Assembly: GCF_003284895.1 (NCBI RefSeq)
Contig: NZ_QMDV01000002.1
Span: 558,001 to 622,000, forward strand
DNA: 64,000 nucleotides
Direction of reading: 5' to 3'
Source: Pontibacter arcticus
GTDB lineage: Bacteria > Bacteroidota > Bacteroidia > Cytophagales > Hymenobacteraceae
In this document: one piece after another, positions 9,435-18,578 of the stretch
Layout of the letters: each line of letters starts with the position of its first letter
How positions within the stretch are numbered: position 1 is the stretch's first letter
The notes under the pieces: model-generated
The model's input: only the letters and a program-made list of their open reading frames with translations
Database searches by the model: none
What the model was told of the DNA's origin: nothing
Made by a program: the position numbers and the translations under genes

Positions 9435-10511
9435 ATGGCTTTCACGCTTCGTTATACTTCCCATACACTACAATTTAAGTTTGATGCCCGTACCTCACGC
9501 GGTGCCATCTCAACGCACCAGGTCTATTATCTGCAGTTGAGCCATACTTCAAAACCAACAGTATCGGGCATAGGAGAGTGCGCCCCGCTGGCTGGTTTAA
9601 GTATAGATTTCCGGTCGGACCTTGAGAAAAAAATTGCAGAAGTATGCCAGTTGGTTACTGATTTAAAAATTAAAGAAACAGTTGATATCAGTACACTTAA
9701 AGAACTAGCATTAAGCGATTGGCCTGCTTTAAGATTTGCCCTGGAAACAGCTTTTTTAGATTGGCAGAATGGCGGCAAGCGCCTGCTTTACGACAACAGC
9801 TTTAGCAGGAGCGAAGCAGGTATCCCGATAAACGGGCTAGTCTGGATGGGCGACAAAACCTTTATGCAGGAACAGATCAGAAAGAAGCTCTCTGAAGGAT
9901 ATGCGTGTCTGAAACTGAAGATCGGAGGGCTTGACTTTAGTTCTGAACTGGAACTCCTGCAGCAGATACGGGAAGCAGCCGGACCGGAAAAGTTAACGAT
10001 CAGGGTAGATGCCAATGGCGCTTTTAGTGTGCCGGATGCTTTTAAGAAACTGGAGAAACTGGCCCGTTACGAACTGCACTCCATCGAACAACCCATCCGG
10101 CAAGGCCAACCCGAAGAGATGGCTCAGCTTTGCGCCTATACGCCCGTACCTATTGCTTTAGACGAAGAACTGATCGGTGTGCAGGATGCTACTGAAAAAG
10201 TAAAATTATTAGACCAGATCAAACCCCACTACATCATTCTTAAACCCACACTTGTGGGTGGCCTGCAGGCTAGTGCTGAGTGGATCGAACTGGCCGAAGA
10301 TCGGAGTATAAAATGGTGGATGACTTCGGCTTTGGAAAGCAACATCGGCTTAAATGCAATCAGCCAGTTTACGGCAAATTACGCAGTGCACATGCCGCAG
10401 GGCCTTGGTACCGGGCAATTATACCATAACAATATAGCGTCGCCTTTAACTATAAAACAAGGGGCTTTGTGGTATGATGCGCAACAGGCATGGGAACCTG
10501 TAAAGGCATAA
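9435..10511 (+). CDS. menC: o-Succinylbenzoate synthase (MenC), enolase superfamily
   Basis: About 358 residues from the ATG at 9435 (the frame opens at a TTG at 9375, but the family begins near YTSHTLQFKF). The enolase-superfamily catalytic set is visible: KLKIGG (KxK), VDANGAF (metal Asp), SIEQP (metal Glu), ALDEELIG (metal acid) and ILKPTLVGG (Lys). The tail TSALESNIGLNAISQ is characteristic of Bacteroidota MenC. It dehydrates SHCHC to o-succinylbenzoate in menaquinone synthesis. A dipeptide epimerase of the same superfamily is the alternative, but the tail argues for MenC. No other men gene is adjacent. Confidence 0.85.
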   Translation: MAFTLRYTSHTLQFKFDARTSRGAISTHQVYYLQLSHTSKPTVSGIGECAPLAGLSIDFRSDLEKKIAEVCQLVTDLKIKETVDISTLKELALSDWPALRFALETAFLDWQNGGKRLLYDNSFSRSEAGIPINGLVWMGDKTFMQEQIRKKLSEGYACLKLKIGGLDFSSELELLQQIREAAGPEKLTIRVDANGAFSVPDAFKKLEKLARYELHSIEQPIRQGQPEEMAQLCAYTPVPIALDEELIGVQDATEKVKLLDQIKPHYIILKPTLVGGLQASAEWIELAEDRSIKWWMTSALESNIGLNAISQFTANYAVHMPQGLGTGQLYHNNIASPLTIKQGALWYDAQQAWEPVKA

Positions 10512-10548
10512 AAAAAACAGCCACCTGCATACACAAGTGGCTGTTTTT
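10512..10548. terminator. Bidirectional intrinsic terminator
   Basis: Arms 10513-10524 and 10537-10548 (AAAAACAGCCAC against GTGGCTGTTTTT) around a 12-nt loop, between the convergent menC and TolB-like genes. Confidence 0.88.
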
Positions 10549-10565
10549 AATTTGATTAATTACTT

Positions 10566-11663
10566 CTAGTTGCTGTAATCCTTCATTACATAAAGGGTTT
10601 TGATACCCGCTTTTTTAGTCGAGAACAGAATGCTTTTACCATCGTTCAGGAAACCGTAAGCTTCTTCAGTAACATCGTTATCAGTTAGGCGCTCTACATT
10701 CGAGCCATCCAAATCCATCAGGTATAATTCTGAACTTTGGTCCGTGCTGTGGTCTTTGTTGCTAGAGAAAAGTATCTTTCTGCCGTCCGGCGAAAATTCA
10801 ATAGGGGAATTTATACTTTCAAAAGATGTTACCTGCTTAATGTTGGAGCCATCCAGGTTCATGGTAAACACCTGGATCGTTGATTTGTCATTCACCATTA
10901 CATTGCGGTGAGCCAGAATTGTTTTGCCATCCGGCGAGATAGCTACCGGCGTCATGGTTGCGCCTAACTGGCGTAGGTTGTTTCCATCGATCTGCATGGT
11001 ATACGTACCACCCAAAACGTTTGTGAACAGAATAACACGCTCATCCGGCGTCAGGTCTTTCAGGGTAGCATCATGGGTTGGCATCAGGTCCGTTTTCTCG
11101 TTCAGCCTTACCTCATTTTTGCCATCCGGATCAATTTTCCAGATCGTGTTACAAGAACATTCCCCGGAGTAGTTACCGTGCCTGTTAAAAAGTATTTTTC
11201 CGGAGCTCAGGATCATATAAGGCGTTTGCTTGTAGAGTTTTGTATGCTCTAATCTGAATTTTACTTTACCATTTATATCGGTAACGATCATTTCAGATTC
11301 GTTGGCATTGTTGTTCTTGTAATTACTTGCAAAAGCCATCATGCTTTGTTTGGTACCAACAACCAGGTTTGAAACCGTACCCTTGGCCGTGATCAGTTTC
11401 CTTTCGTTGGAGGCATCATAATTGATAACGCTGATATTAGAAGTTATAGCGGGCTCTGCGCCAGACTTGCTATTGGCAGCAAAATATACTTTAGAACCGT
11501 CCTCGGAAATACGCACAGTACTAACATTGATGCCATCTTTTGTAAGCTGCATGATGTTAGTTTTGGTAGTTTTCTGACCATCAGTATCCTTTTCAGGGTC
11601 GTTGCTTTCGCAAGCAAAAAGGAATGTCAGTAAGAAGGGGTAGAGTAAAAGGTTTTTTTTCAT
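10566..11663 (-). CDS. TolB-like/PD40 beta-propeller lipoprotein
   Basis: A 365-residue lipoprotein. The signal is MKKNLLLYPFLLTFLFAC, with Cys18 as the lipidation residue, followed by an Asp/Thr-rich linker. The body holds PD40-type repeats recognisable as SPDGR/SPDGK blocks (AISPDGKTILAH, FSPDGRKILFSSN) and DLDGSNVERLT units, giving a beta-propeller like the TolB C-terminal domain. It is anchored at the envelope and its ligand is unknown. The 5' region (11796-11835) has ATCTAAA half-sites like those in front of the TonB receptor at 12011-14272, which hints at shared control. Confidence 0.82.
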   Translation of the reverse strand: MKKNLLLYPFLLTFLFACESNDPEKDTDGQKTTKTNIMQLTKDGINVSTVRISEDGSKVYFAANSKSGAEPAITSNISVINYDASNERKLITAKGTVSNLVVGTKQSMMAFASNYKNNNANESEMIVTDINGKVKFRLEHTKLYKQTPYMILSSGKILFNRHGNYSGECSCNTIWKIDPDGKNEVRLNEKTDLMPTHDATLKDLTPDERVILFTNVLGGTYTMQIDGNNLRQLGATMTPVAISPDGKTILAHRNVMVNDKSTIQVFTMNLDGSNIKQVTSFESINSPIEFSPDGRKILFSSNKDHSTDQSSELYLMDLDGSNVERLTDNDVTEEAYGFLNDGKSILFSTKKAGIKTLYVMKDYSN

Positions 11664-12010
11664 ATCGTGTAAGTTGATGCGAGTTTGTACGTTGGTTGTT
11701 ATACGCGAGTTATCTACGTACTTGCATAATTTACCCCTTCTTACGCATGATTTTGAATACTGTTAAAATGATATGAAATAAAATGCAAATATATGATCTA
11801 AACTATCTAAAATTTATTTGATAAAGCTTAGATAGTCAGCTTTTTACACTTTAATGTTCTCCTGGTTAATACTTAAAATTTTCGAAAGTAGTGCATTTTA
11901 AAACTGATAAATGTAGTCGAACTTAATTTGATGGTGCCGTCGAGTTTTATACTTTGCTGCATGCGATGGCATCAAAGTATACAGTATAAACCATCATTCT
12001 ATCTGCAGCC
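11664..12010. other. Noncoding gap with ATCTAAA half-sites and a hairpin
   Basis: This gap separates two minus-strand genes. Near the TolB-like gene start there are two ATCTAAA half-sites (11796-11802 and 11805-11811) and an inverted CTATCTAA/TTAGATAG pair (11803-11810, 11828-11835). Near the receptor 3' end, TATACTTTG (11950-11958) and CAAAGTATA (11973-11981) form a hairpin without a T-tract. I see no gene. Confidence 0.45.
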
Positions 12011-14272
12011 TTAGAAATTACCGAATGTGATGCCAAAGAAAACTGTTCTCGGTCGTGCCGGGCCATACACGTAATTGCTGTCGCGGTACCGGCCTCTGTC
12101 AAAATCCTGCTGGTAGGCATTGAAAATATTCTGGACACCGGCGTGTAGTTGTATATCCTGCTTTATACTTGTCAGGTTGATTTTATAAGCTAGTTTCAGG
12201 TTGTTTTCCAGGAACGTTGGCGAAGTATAAAGCTGATCTTCTGTTACGCCTTCCGCACCTCCAAAATGCGGCACCTGCATCGGGCCAGTCAGCACACCGG
12301 ATAGAGCCGCTGTAAACCGCTTCTCCGGAAATAAGCTCAGTACATAATACCCATACATTTCCGGGTTTCTTAAGTAAGCTTTTGTACCAGGTGCGCTCTC
12401 AGACCAGGCAATAGCTTGTTCATATTGGGCACTTTGCAGGGTAATGCCTGTTTCCAGCTGCGCTTTTTTATCGTAGTTAATCCGGCCTTCCAGTGTAATC
12501 CCTTTTACGGTAGAGTTGCCGCCATTTTTCCGGAACAGTTGCTGGTTTCCGTTGGCATCAGTCCCTTTTTCTTCCAGCACAAACGCATGATATAAGCGCG
12601 TATGAAAAAGGTCGGCTGTAAAGCCATAGATCATCAGCGCGCTGGCTTTGTTATAATCAACCGACAAATTCATACTTTGTGAGGTTTCTGCTTTCAGGTC
12701 AGGATCAATTTGGATAAAGGAAATGCCGCCACTGGCAAGGGCAATGTGCATATCCGCTTCAAAAGCCTGTGGCGCTTTAAAACCTTTGGCAAACGAAGCC
12801 CGGAGTTGGGTGGTTGTTCCAGCTTTGTACAGCATACTGATGCGAGGCGTAAGTACCGGTTTGGCCATTTTATTATGCTGGTTCAGGCGCACACCAGATA
12901 GGAGGGTAAACGCCTGTGTCAGTTCCCAGTCGCTTTGCAGAAATGCCCCGGTCAGGTTGGTTTCCTGATCGATGAGGTAATTATAAGCTGGTATTTCATC
13001 GAAAGTGGATTCGTATAAATGCTCTACACCAGTTGTAAAGGTGTTGCTGCCAAGTATAAAATCAGTTGGTGTATAGTTTAGTTGTACCCCTGCCTGCACC
13101 GCTTTGTTTAGCGAGTTTCCCCAGCCGTCTGCACCGTCGATACCGGTATAATGCGTGCGGGTGGTGTGCTGCGCTGCGCCGTATACACTATAAGAAAATC
13201 TGTTGCCTTTGGAAGTATGGGTATAGTCTAGTCCTCCGATCAGGATGTTGTGCAAACGGTATTCCGCCTGGTCTGCTTTATCGGCCTGCAAGGTTAACTG
13301 GTTGCCTCCACGCCGGTTCTCGTAAATGCTCCAGCCATTCACCTGCAGCTTGTCCTGCTCAGTCAGGTGGAAGAATGAATTGAATCCGAAAGAGTTATTC
13401 TTAAGCTGCGTTAATTCAGAAAATCCATCTCCGTTCGCGTCATAGGCTTCTTTATCGCGGTGCGAAGCAAAAAAACTGACGCCTGCACTGGCATCTGGAT
13501 TAACAGCATTGATATTTGCATTTAAACTATGGTCCCAGGCTTGGCCATCAATCAGGGCTGAATTGGTTGCGATGGTGTAGCCACTTATCTCCGGCTCTCT
13601 GGTAATGATGTTAACCGTACCCGCAATCGCGCTGGAACCATATAAAACCGACCCGCCGCCTCTCACTACTTCTACCCGCTCAACCATGTTCGCTGGAATC
13701 TGCTCCAGGCCATACAAACTTAAAAGCGATGTAAAAACAGGCCGGCTATTGATCAGGATCTGTGAATAGGAGCCACCCAGGCCATTCATCCGGAGTTGCG
13801 TGTAGTTGCAGGTCTGGCAGTCGGTTTCGACGCGCAGGCCTGGCTGAAAACACAAGCCCTCTGATAAGGTTGTGGATTGCGTTAAGCTCAGCGTTTTACT
13901 ATCCAGGATATTTACAGCAACAGGGCTTTCCAGCTTTCTGCGGCTTGTTCTGGTACCCGAAATCACGACCTCATTAAGCGACGACGGCATTTCTTCGAGT
14001 TCGATGTTAAACTCTAAAGCGGTATTTGCATCCAGAATTATACTTTGCTCATATCCCCTGAATCCGATAGCTGAGACTTTGATCTGATAGATGCCCGGCG
14101 TAACATCCTTAAGTATGAAATTGCCGCTTTTATCAGTTGTAGTGCCCCATTTAGTATTTTTTAACATAACGGTAGCATACCCAACAGGCATTTCCTGTGA
14201 GGTAATTGTGCCTTTGATCTGCTGCCCAAAACACGTTATTGGCAACAGCAATAGAAGTATAAATCGAACCAT
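12011..14272 (-). CDS. TonB-dependent outer-membrane receptor
   Basis: A 753-residue TonB-dependent transporter. A short signal peptide (ending near CFGQ) precedes a CarboxypepD_reg-like domain (IKGTITSQEMPVGYATVML). The plug follows, with SLNEVVISGTR, QLRMNGLGGSYSQILIN and VERVEVVRGGGSVLYGSSAIAGTVNI. A 22-strand barrel ends in the aromatic ITFGNF. A CQTC pair in the plug is notable. It imports a siderophore, metal complex or cofactor; the ligand is not determined. A palindrome TTTAGATTTATCTAAA (14329-14344) in its 5' region suggests metal-responsive repression. Confidence 0.9.
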   Translation of the reverse strand: MVRFILLLLLPITCFGQQIKGTITSQEMPVGYATVMLKNTKWGTTTDKSGNFILKDVTPGIYQIKVSAIGFRGYEQSIILDANTALEFNIELEEMPSSLNEVVISGTRTSRRKLESPVAVNILDSKTLSLTQSTTLSEGLCFQPGLRVETDCQTCNYTQLRMNGLGGSYSQILINSRPVFTSLLSLYGLEQIPANMVERVEVVRGGGSVLYGSSAIAGTVNIITREPEISGYTIATNSALIDGQAWDHSLNANINAVNPDASAGVSFFASHRDKEAYDANGDGFSELTQLKNNSFGFNSFFHLTEQDKLQVNGWSIYENRRGGNQLTLQADKADQAEYRLHNILIGGLDYTHTSKGNRFSYSVYGAAQHTTRTHYTGIDGADGWGNSLNKAVQAGVQLNYTPTDFILGSNTFTTGVEHLYESTFDEIPAYNYLIDQETNLTGAFLQSDWELTQAFTLLSGVRLNQHNKMAKPVLTPRISMLYKAGTTTQLRASFAKGFKAPQAFEADMHIALASGGISFIQIDPDLKAETSQSMNLSVDYNKASALMIYGFTADLFHTRLYHAFVLEEKGTDANGNQQLFRKNGGNSTVKGITLEGRINYDKKAQLETGITLQSAQYEQAIAWSESAPGTKAYLRNPEMYGYYVLSLFPEKRFTAALSGVLTGPMQVPHFGGAEGVTEDQLYTSPTFLENNLKLAYKINLTSIKQDIQLHAGVQNIFNAYQQDFDRGRYRDSNYVYGPARPRTVFFGITFGNF

Positions 14273-14328
14273 ATCTAATTTTTTTTACAAGACTAGTAAA
14301 TTTTATTTAGATACGGTAGTGTTGGTGA

Positions 14329-14344
14329 TTTAGATTTATCTAAA
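14329..14344. promoter_or_regulatory. Palindromic operator TTTAGAT-TT-ATCTAAA before the TonB receptor
   Basis: Perfect 7-bp inverted repeat with a 2-bp spacer, 57 bp upstream of the receptor ATG. A further TTTAGAT half-site lies at 14306-14312. The form suits a dimeric metalloregulator of the DtxR/MntR or Fur type, but the regulator is not in the window. Confidence 0.55.
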
Positions 14345-14367
14345 AAATTATTTAAAGCTGGTATTCT

Positions 14368-15063
14368 TTATAGGAATTTCGAAATGAGCAAATCTTTTAC
14401 TTTCATTAAACCTGTAGAAGCCTTTTCTTCGAACAAGTATAAATTCTCGCGTTTTGGAATGGCAGGCAGGTTAGGGTCCACTACAAACAGTGGTACTTCT
14501 TCTGAAACATAATCCACCAGTCCAGCAGCCGGGTAAACCACCAATGACGTACCAACCACCATAAAAATATCAGCTTGTAAAGCTTCGTCCATGGCCTTTT
14601 CAATCATCGGAACAGGTTCTCCGAACCATACAATGTTAGGTCGTAACTGAGAACCTCGTTCGCATTTATCACCGATATTCAACGCCCAGCCTTCCATTTT
14701 ATAAACCAGCGAAGGGTCTAAAGTGCTTCTGCTCTCGAAAAGTTTGCCATGCAGGTGCAGCACGCTTTTAGAACCAGCCCGTTCATGCAGGTCGTCTACA
14801 TTTTGCGTAATAATCTGCACATCAAAGTATGATTCGAGCTCGACCAGAGCAAGGTGACCGGCGTTTGGTTTGGCTTCGTGGGCATTCTTGCGCCGTTTGT
14901 TGTAAAAGTCGAGTACCAGTGCCGGGTTTTTACGCCAGCCTTGCGGCGAGGCAACTTCCATCACATCATGGCCTTCCCAAAGTCCGCCACTGTCCCGGAA
15001 GGTGGCGACGCCGCTTTCTGCGCTAATGCCGGCGCCGGTTAAAACAACTAAGCGTTTCTTCAT
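14368..15063 (-). CDS. cobB: NAD+-dependent protein deacylase, sirtuin (SIR2/CobB)
   Basis: A 231-residue sirtuin. Diagnostic motifs are GAGISAESG, TFRDSGGLWEG, TQNVDDLHERAG, the catalytic His105 in HLHGKLFE, and VVGTSLVVYPA. Tyr54 and Arg57 (FYNKRR) match the Y-x-x-R pair of SIRT5-like enzymes, which remove succinyl and malonyl groups, so desuccinylation is likely. The segment between HGKLFE and RPNIVWFGE, which in many sirtuins holds a four-Cys zinc module, has a single cysteine (Cys134). It is therefore a zinc-less variant. Located between topA and the TonB receptor on the same strand. Confidence 0.92.
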   Translation of the reverse strand: MKKRLVVLTGAGISAESGVATFRDSGGLWEGHDVMEVASPQGWRKNPALVLDFYNKRRKNAHEAKPNAGHLALVELESYFDVQIITQNVDDLHERAGSKSVLHLHGKLFESRSTLDPSLVYKMEGWALNIGDKCERGSQLRPNIVWFGEPVPMIEKAMDEALQADIFMVVGTSLVVYPAAGLVDYVSEEVPLFVVDPNLPAIPKRENLYLFEEKASTGLMKVKDLLISKFL

Positions 15064-15140
15064 GTGTCGTTATTTTGTTGAAATCTATACTTCAAATTAA
15101 GGTAAACAAGTATAATTCAGAAGGCAAATTGCTGAAAACA

Positions 15141-15169
15141 AAAAAGCCATCGGGTTAGGATGGCTTTTT
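15141..15169 (-). terminator. Intrinsic terminator after topA
   Basis: Arms 15141-15151 and 15159-15169 (AAAAAGCCATC against GATGGCTTTTT) with a 7-nt loop. On the minus strand it lies just past the topA stop and is followed by a T-rich run. Confidence 0.88.
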
Positions 15170-15175
15170 ATACTT

Positions 15176-17653
15176 CTATTTTTTTGCTGTTGCTTTCTTG
15201 GCAGCAGCAGCTTTGGTTGGTTTGGCTTTGGCAGCCGTTTTTTTAGCTGCTGTAGTTTTTGCCGTAGTTGCTTTCTTGGCTGGAGCCTTTTTAGCTGCTG
15301 GTTTTTTTTCTGCAGCGGCATCGGTTTCTGTTTTCTTCTTAAAACCGCCTCGGCCTTTTTTCTCCGGTGTGGCTTCCGCCAGTTCCAGACATTCCTGCAG
15401 GGTCAGTTCGGTTGGCTCTTTTCCTTTCGGGATTTTCACGTTCTTTTTGCCAGCCACAATGTAGGGCCCGAACCTGCCGTTTAATACCTGTATATCCGGG
15501 TTCTCCGGGAAAGACTTGATCAGCTTTTCAGCATCGCTTTTCCTTTTTGCCTGGATCAGTTCAACTGCTTCATCCGGCGTTACCAGCATCGGGTCCAGTG
15601 TTTTAGGCAAGGAGTAGAATTTGCTGTCGTGGCGGATATAGGGTCCGAAACGGCCGATAGCCGCTGTCATATCTTTCTCTTCAAATACACCAACCACACG
15701 CGGAAGCTTAAATAAATCCTGGGCTTCTTCGATTGTTAAATTACCGATAAACTGGCCTTTGCGCAGGCTGGCATATAGTGGTTTTTCACCTGTTTCGGTA
15801 TTTTCTTCCCCGAGCTGCACATAAGGTCCGAAGCGGCCCAGTTTAGCGATCATTTTCTTACCCGAAACCGGATCAGTACCAAGCTCGCGGGCACCCGAAA
15901 CATCAGCACGGTTCAATGTTTCGCTGTTCTCAATTTTCTGATGGAAATCACCATAGAAATTTTTCAGCATTGCTTCCCAGCCTTTCTGGCCTTGCGCAAT
16001 CTCATCAAACTCAGCTTCCACGCGCGCTGTAAACGAATAATCGATCACATTAGGGAAATGATCTACCAGGAAATCATTTACCACCATCGCCGTATCCGTC
16101 GGAAAAAGCTTCGCTTTTTCGGCTCCGGTTATTTCTGTTTTGGTTTGAGATGTGATGTTATCGCCTTTCAGCGTCAGCACCTGGTAGGCACGTTCTTTTC
16201 CTTCGCGCGTGTCTTTTTCTACATAACCACGTTTCTGTATGGTGGAGATGGTTGGTGCATACGTTGATGGTCTACCGATGCCCAGTTCTTCCAGTTTTTT
16301 TACCAGGCTGGCTTCCGTATAGCGGGCTGCAGGGCGGGAGTAACGTTGCGTGGCCAACATCTGGCGTAAGCTGATTTGCTGGCCAACCGATAAGGGAGGC
16401 AACATACCTTTTACATCATCGTCTTCCAGTTCTTCGTCATCCTTCGATTCGATGTATACTTTCAGGAAGCCTTCAAACTTGATTACCTCGCCGGTAGCAA
16501 CCAGCTTTTCAGGTTTTGTTGAGATTCCGATCGTTACAGTTGTCTTTTCAATTTTGGCATCCGCCATCTGGGAGGCAATTGCGCGTTTCCAGATCAGTTC
16601 GTACAGGCGTTGTTCGTTCCGGTCATCGCTGGCCGTCATCTTCGAAAAATCCGTCGGGCGGATGGCTTCGTGTGCTTCCTGCGCTGAAGATGATTTCGTT
16701 TTGAAACGACGCGTTTTTACAAACTTCTCACCAAACGAAGTTTCAATTTCGCGGCTGGCCCCTTGTATCGCTTCTTCAGAAAGGTTAACGGAGTCGGTAC
16801 GCATGTAGGAAATCTTACCGGCTTCATACAAGCGCTGTGCAACAGTCATGGTCTGGGCAACAGAAAAGTATAACTTCCTGCTGGCTTCCTGCTGTAAGGT
16901 TGAGGTGGTAAAAGGAGGAGCAGGGCTGCGCTTTAACGGTTTCTTTTCGAGGTTATCGATGGTATAATTTGCGCCAATACATTGCTGCAGAAAAGCCTGT
17001 GCGTCTTCTTCGGTTTTATACTTGGTTGGCAGTTCGGCTTCCAGTGTTTTGCCTTCTACATCAAAAGCAGCTGTAATTCTGAAACTGGCTTCGGCTTTAA
17101 AGTTATTGATTTCACGCTCGCGCTCTACTACCAAACGCACCGCTACAGACTGCACACGGCCGGCAGATAAACCGGTCTTAATTTTTTTCCAGAGCACCGG
17201 CGAAAGTTCAAAACCTACCAGCCTATCCAGTACACGGCGTGCCTGCTGGGCGTTTACCAGGTCCATATCAATGCCGCGGGGCGTATCAATCGCGTTCAGG
17301 ATCGCATTTTTTGTGATCTCCCTGAAAACGATACGGCGCGTTTTAGCATCATTCAGATTTAAGGCTTCGCTCAGGTGCCAGGAGATGGCTTCTCCTTCAC
17401 GGTCGTCGTCCGATGCCAGCCATACCACTTCAGCTTCTTTGGCTAATTTGCGGAGCTGTGCTACAATATCTTTCTTATCGCTTGATATCACATAGGTAGG
17501 TTTAAACCCATTGTTAATATCGATGGCATTATTGTCTTTAGGCAAATCGCGAACGTGCCCGAAACTTGATTTAACGATGAAATCTTTTCCCAGGTAACCT
17601 TCTATGGTTTTCGCTTTGGCCGGGGACTCTACTATTACTAAGTTTTTAATCAT
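15176..17653 (-). CDS. topA: DNA topoisomerase I with Lys/Ala-rich C-terminal tail
   Basis: An 825-residue type IA topoisomerase that relaxes negative supercoils. It has the Toprim start VESPAKAKTIEGYLG and acidic DDDREGEAISWH, the active-site Tyr at about residue 283 (ISYMRTDS), and several C-terminal repeat modules marked by RFGPYV/RFGPYI. The last ~50 residues are almost only Lys, Ala, Thr and Pro (KKPAAKKAPAKKATT and on), a histone-H1-like tail as found in many Bacteroidota TopA proteins, expected to bind DNA nonspecifically. Transcribed toward cobB, with its own terminator. Confidence 0.96.
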   Translation of the reverse strand: MIKNLVIVESPAKAKTIEGYLGKDFIVKSSFGHVRDLPKDNNAIDINNGFKPTYVISSDKKDIVAQLRKLAKEAEVVWLASDDDREGEAISWHLSEALNLNDAKTRRIVFREITKNAILNAIDTPRGIDMDLVNAQQARRVLDRLVGFELSPVLWKKIKTGLSAGRVQSVAVRLVVEREREINNFKAEASFRITAAFDVEGKTLEAELPTKYKTEEDAQAFLQQCIGANYTIDNLEKKPLKRSPAPPFTTSTLQQEASRKLYFSVAQTMTVAQRLYEAGKISYMRTDSVNLSEEAIQGASREIETSFGEKFVKTRRFKTKSSSAQEAHEAIRPTDFSKMTASDDRNEQRLYELIWKRAIASQMADAKIEKTTVTIGISTKPEKLVATGEVIKFEGFLKVYIESKDDEELEDDDVKGMLPPLSVGQQISLRQMLATQRYSRPAARYTEASLVKKLEELGIGRPSTYAPTISTIQKRGYVEKDTREGKERAYQVLTLKGDNITSQTKTEITGAEKAKLFPTDTAMVVNDFLVDHFPNVIDYSFTARVEAEFDEIAQGQKGWEAMLKNFYGDFHQKIENSETLNRADVSGARELGTDPVSGKKMIAKLGRFGPYVQLGEENTETGEKPLYASLRKGQFIGNLTIEEAQDLFKLPRVVGVFEEKDMTAAIGRFGPYIRHDSKFYSLPKTLDPMLVTPDEAVELIQAKRKSDAEKLIKSFPENPDIQVLNGRFGPYIVAGKKNVKIPKGKEPTELTLQECLELAEATPEKKGRGGFKKKTETDAAAEKKPAAKKAPAKKATTAKTTAAKKTAAKAKPTKAAAAKKATAKK

Positions 17654-17982
17654 TCTATATTTTTACAGGCAGTCTGAAGCACTAAATAAACTCATGTATA
17701 AAGGCAGCAAGTATAGAAGCCGTTGATTGGAGAGGCTGGTTATAAACTATATAACCAAATTTTTTTGCCAGAAAATTCCTTTAGTATGAGCCGGAAGTAT
17801 TATATTGGATCCCAAAGTACAAAGTTTTAACAGCGCTTTGGAATTAATTTTCGCTCAAAGTTCAAATTTTTTTTTCAATAATTACAACCTCTTGTTTATA
17901 ACATAGGTTTAACACCAAAATATTATTTCAAACTCAAACTCCGGAATCTATACTTTAACCTATACGCAAGCATCATAAAAAT
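17654..17982. other. Divergent promoter region between topA and the SixA-like gene
   Basis: This AT-rich 329-bp gap must contain the promoters of both divergent genes. I see a 6-bp inverted repeat GGTTAT/ATAACC near 17740-17757, a poly-T run near 17870 and a TATACTTTAACC box near 17950, but no gene and no promoter I can define with confidence. Confidence 0.4.
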
Positions 17983-18474
17983 ATGCAACGCACGCTACTT
18001 ATATGCCGCCACGCCACAACCCAGGAGCCCTTCCCGCTGCAACCTGATTTTGAGCGTGCCCTTTCGTTCGGAGGCATTAAAGAAGCTCATGCAACAGGCC
18101 AGTGGATAAGAGAAAATTTCATTAAGATTGATGCGCTTGTAGCTAGCCCGGCCCGCCGAACGACAGCTACAGCACGCATACTTGCCAGCCGCTTATACTT
18201 TCCGGAAGAAAAGATCAAGTTTAACCCAACGCTTTATAACGGTCACGAATCGCATTTGCTTAACTGCCTGGGCGAACTGCCTGATGAGGTAAGAACGGTT
18301 TTGCTGGTAGCCCATAACCCGGGTGTAACCCGCCTGGCCCGCGAACTTACTTCGCAGCAAATTGCTTACCTCGAGCCGTCTTGCGTGGCTGCCGTATCGC
18401 TTAACATCGCTAACTGGCAGGAAATACACGTGGCTACCGGCACTTTGCTGGAGCATAAATTAGAGCGAATTTAA
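17983..18474 (+). CDS. SixA-like phosphohistidine phosphatase (histidine phosphatase superfamily)
   Basis: A 163-residue single-domain enzyme of the branch-1 histidine phosphatase superfamily. The catalytic motif RHATT (Arg9, His10) replaces the more usual RHG; SPARRTTATA carries the second phosphate-binding Arg; VAHNPGVTRLA supplies the second catalytic His. Size and the HNPG motif match SixA, which dephosphorylates phosphohistidine on Hpt domains. It lies about 100 bp upstream of the chemosensory operon, whose CheA has an Hpt domain. A functional link is possible but unproven. Confidence 0.8.
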   Translation: MQRTLLICRHATTQEPFPLQPDFERALSFGGIKEAHATGQWIRENFIKIDALVASPARRTTATARILASRLYFPEEKIKFNPTLYNGHESHLLNCLGELPDEVRTVLLVAHNPGVTRLARELTSQQIAYLEPSCVAAVSLNIANWQEIHVATGTLLEHKLERI

Positions 18475-18578
18475 TCAGAATTAGCCCATCCCTTCCCGTA
18501 ATAGCTTTCAGGTTCGTTTTTTTTTAATAGCTTAGTGGCTTCACGGGCTGCTTACGCCTTATAAGCTATACTTTATTT

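Noticed and set aside
15097..15321. Short Lys/Gln-rich frame at the 3' end of topA
   Set aside because: It is an alternate reading of the Lys/Ala-rich TopA tail and runs through the terminator.
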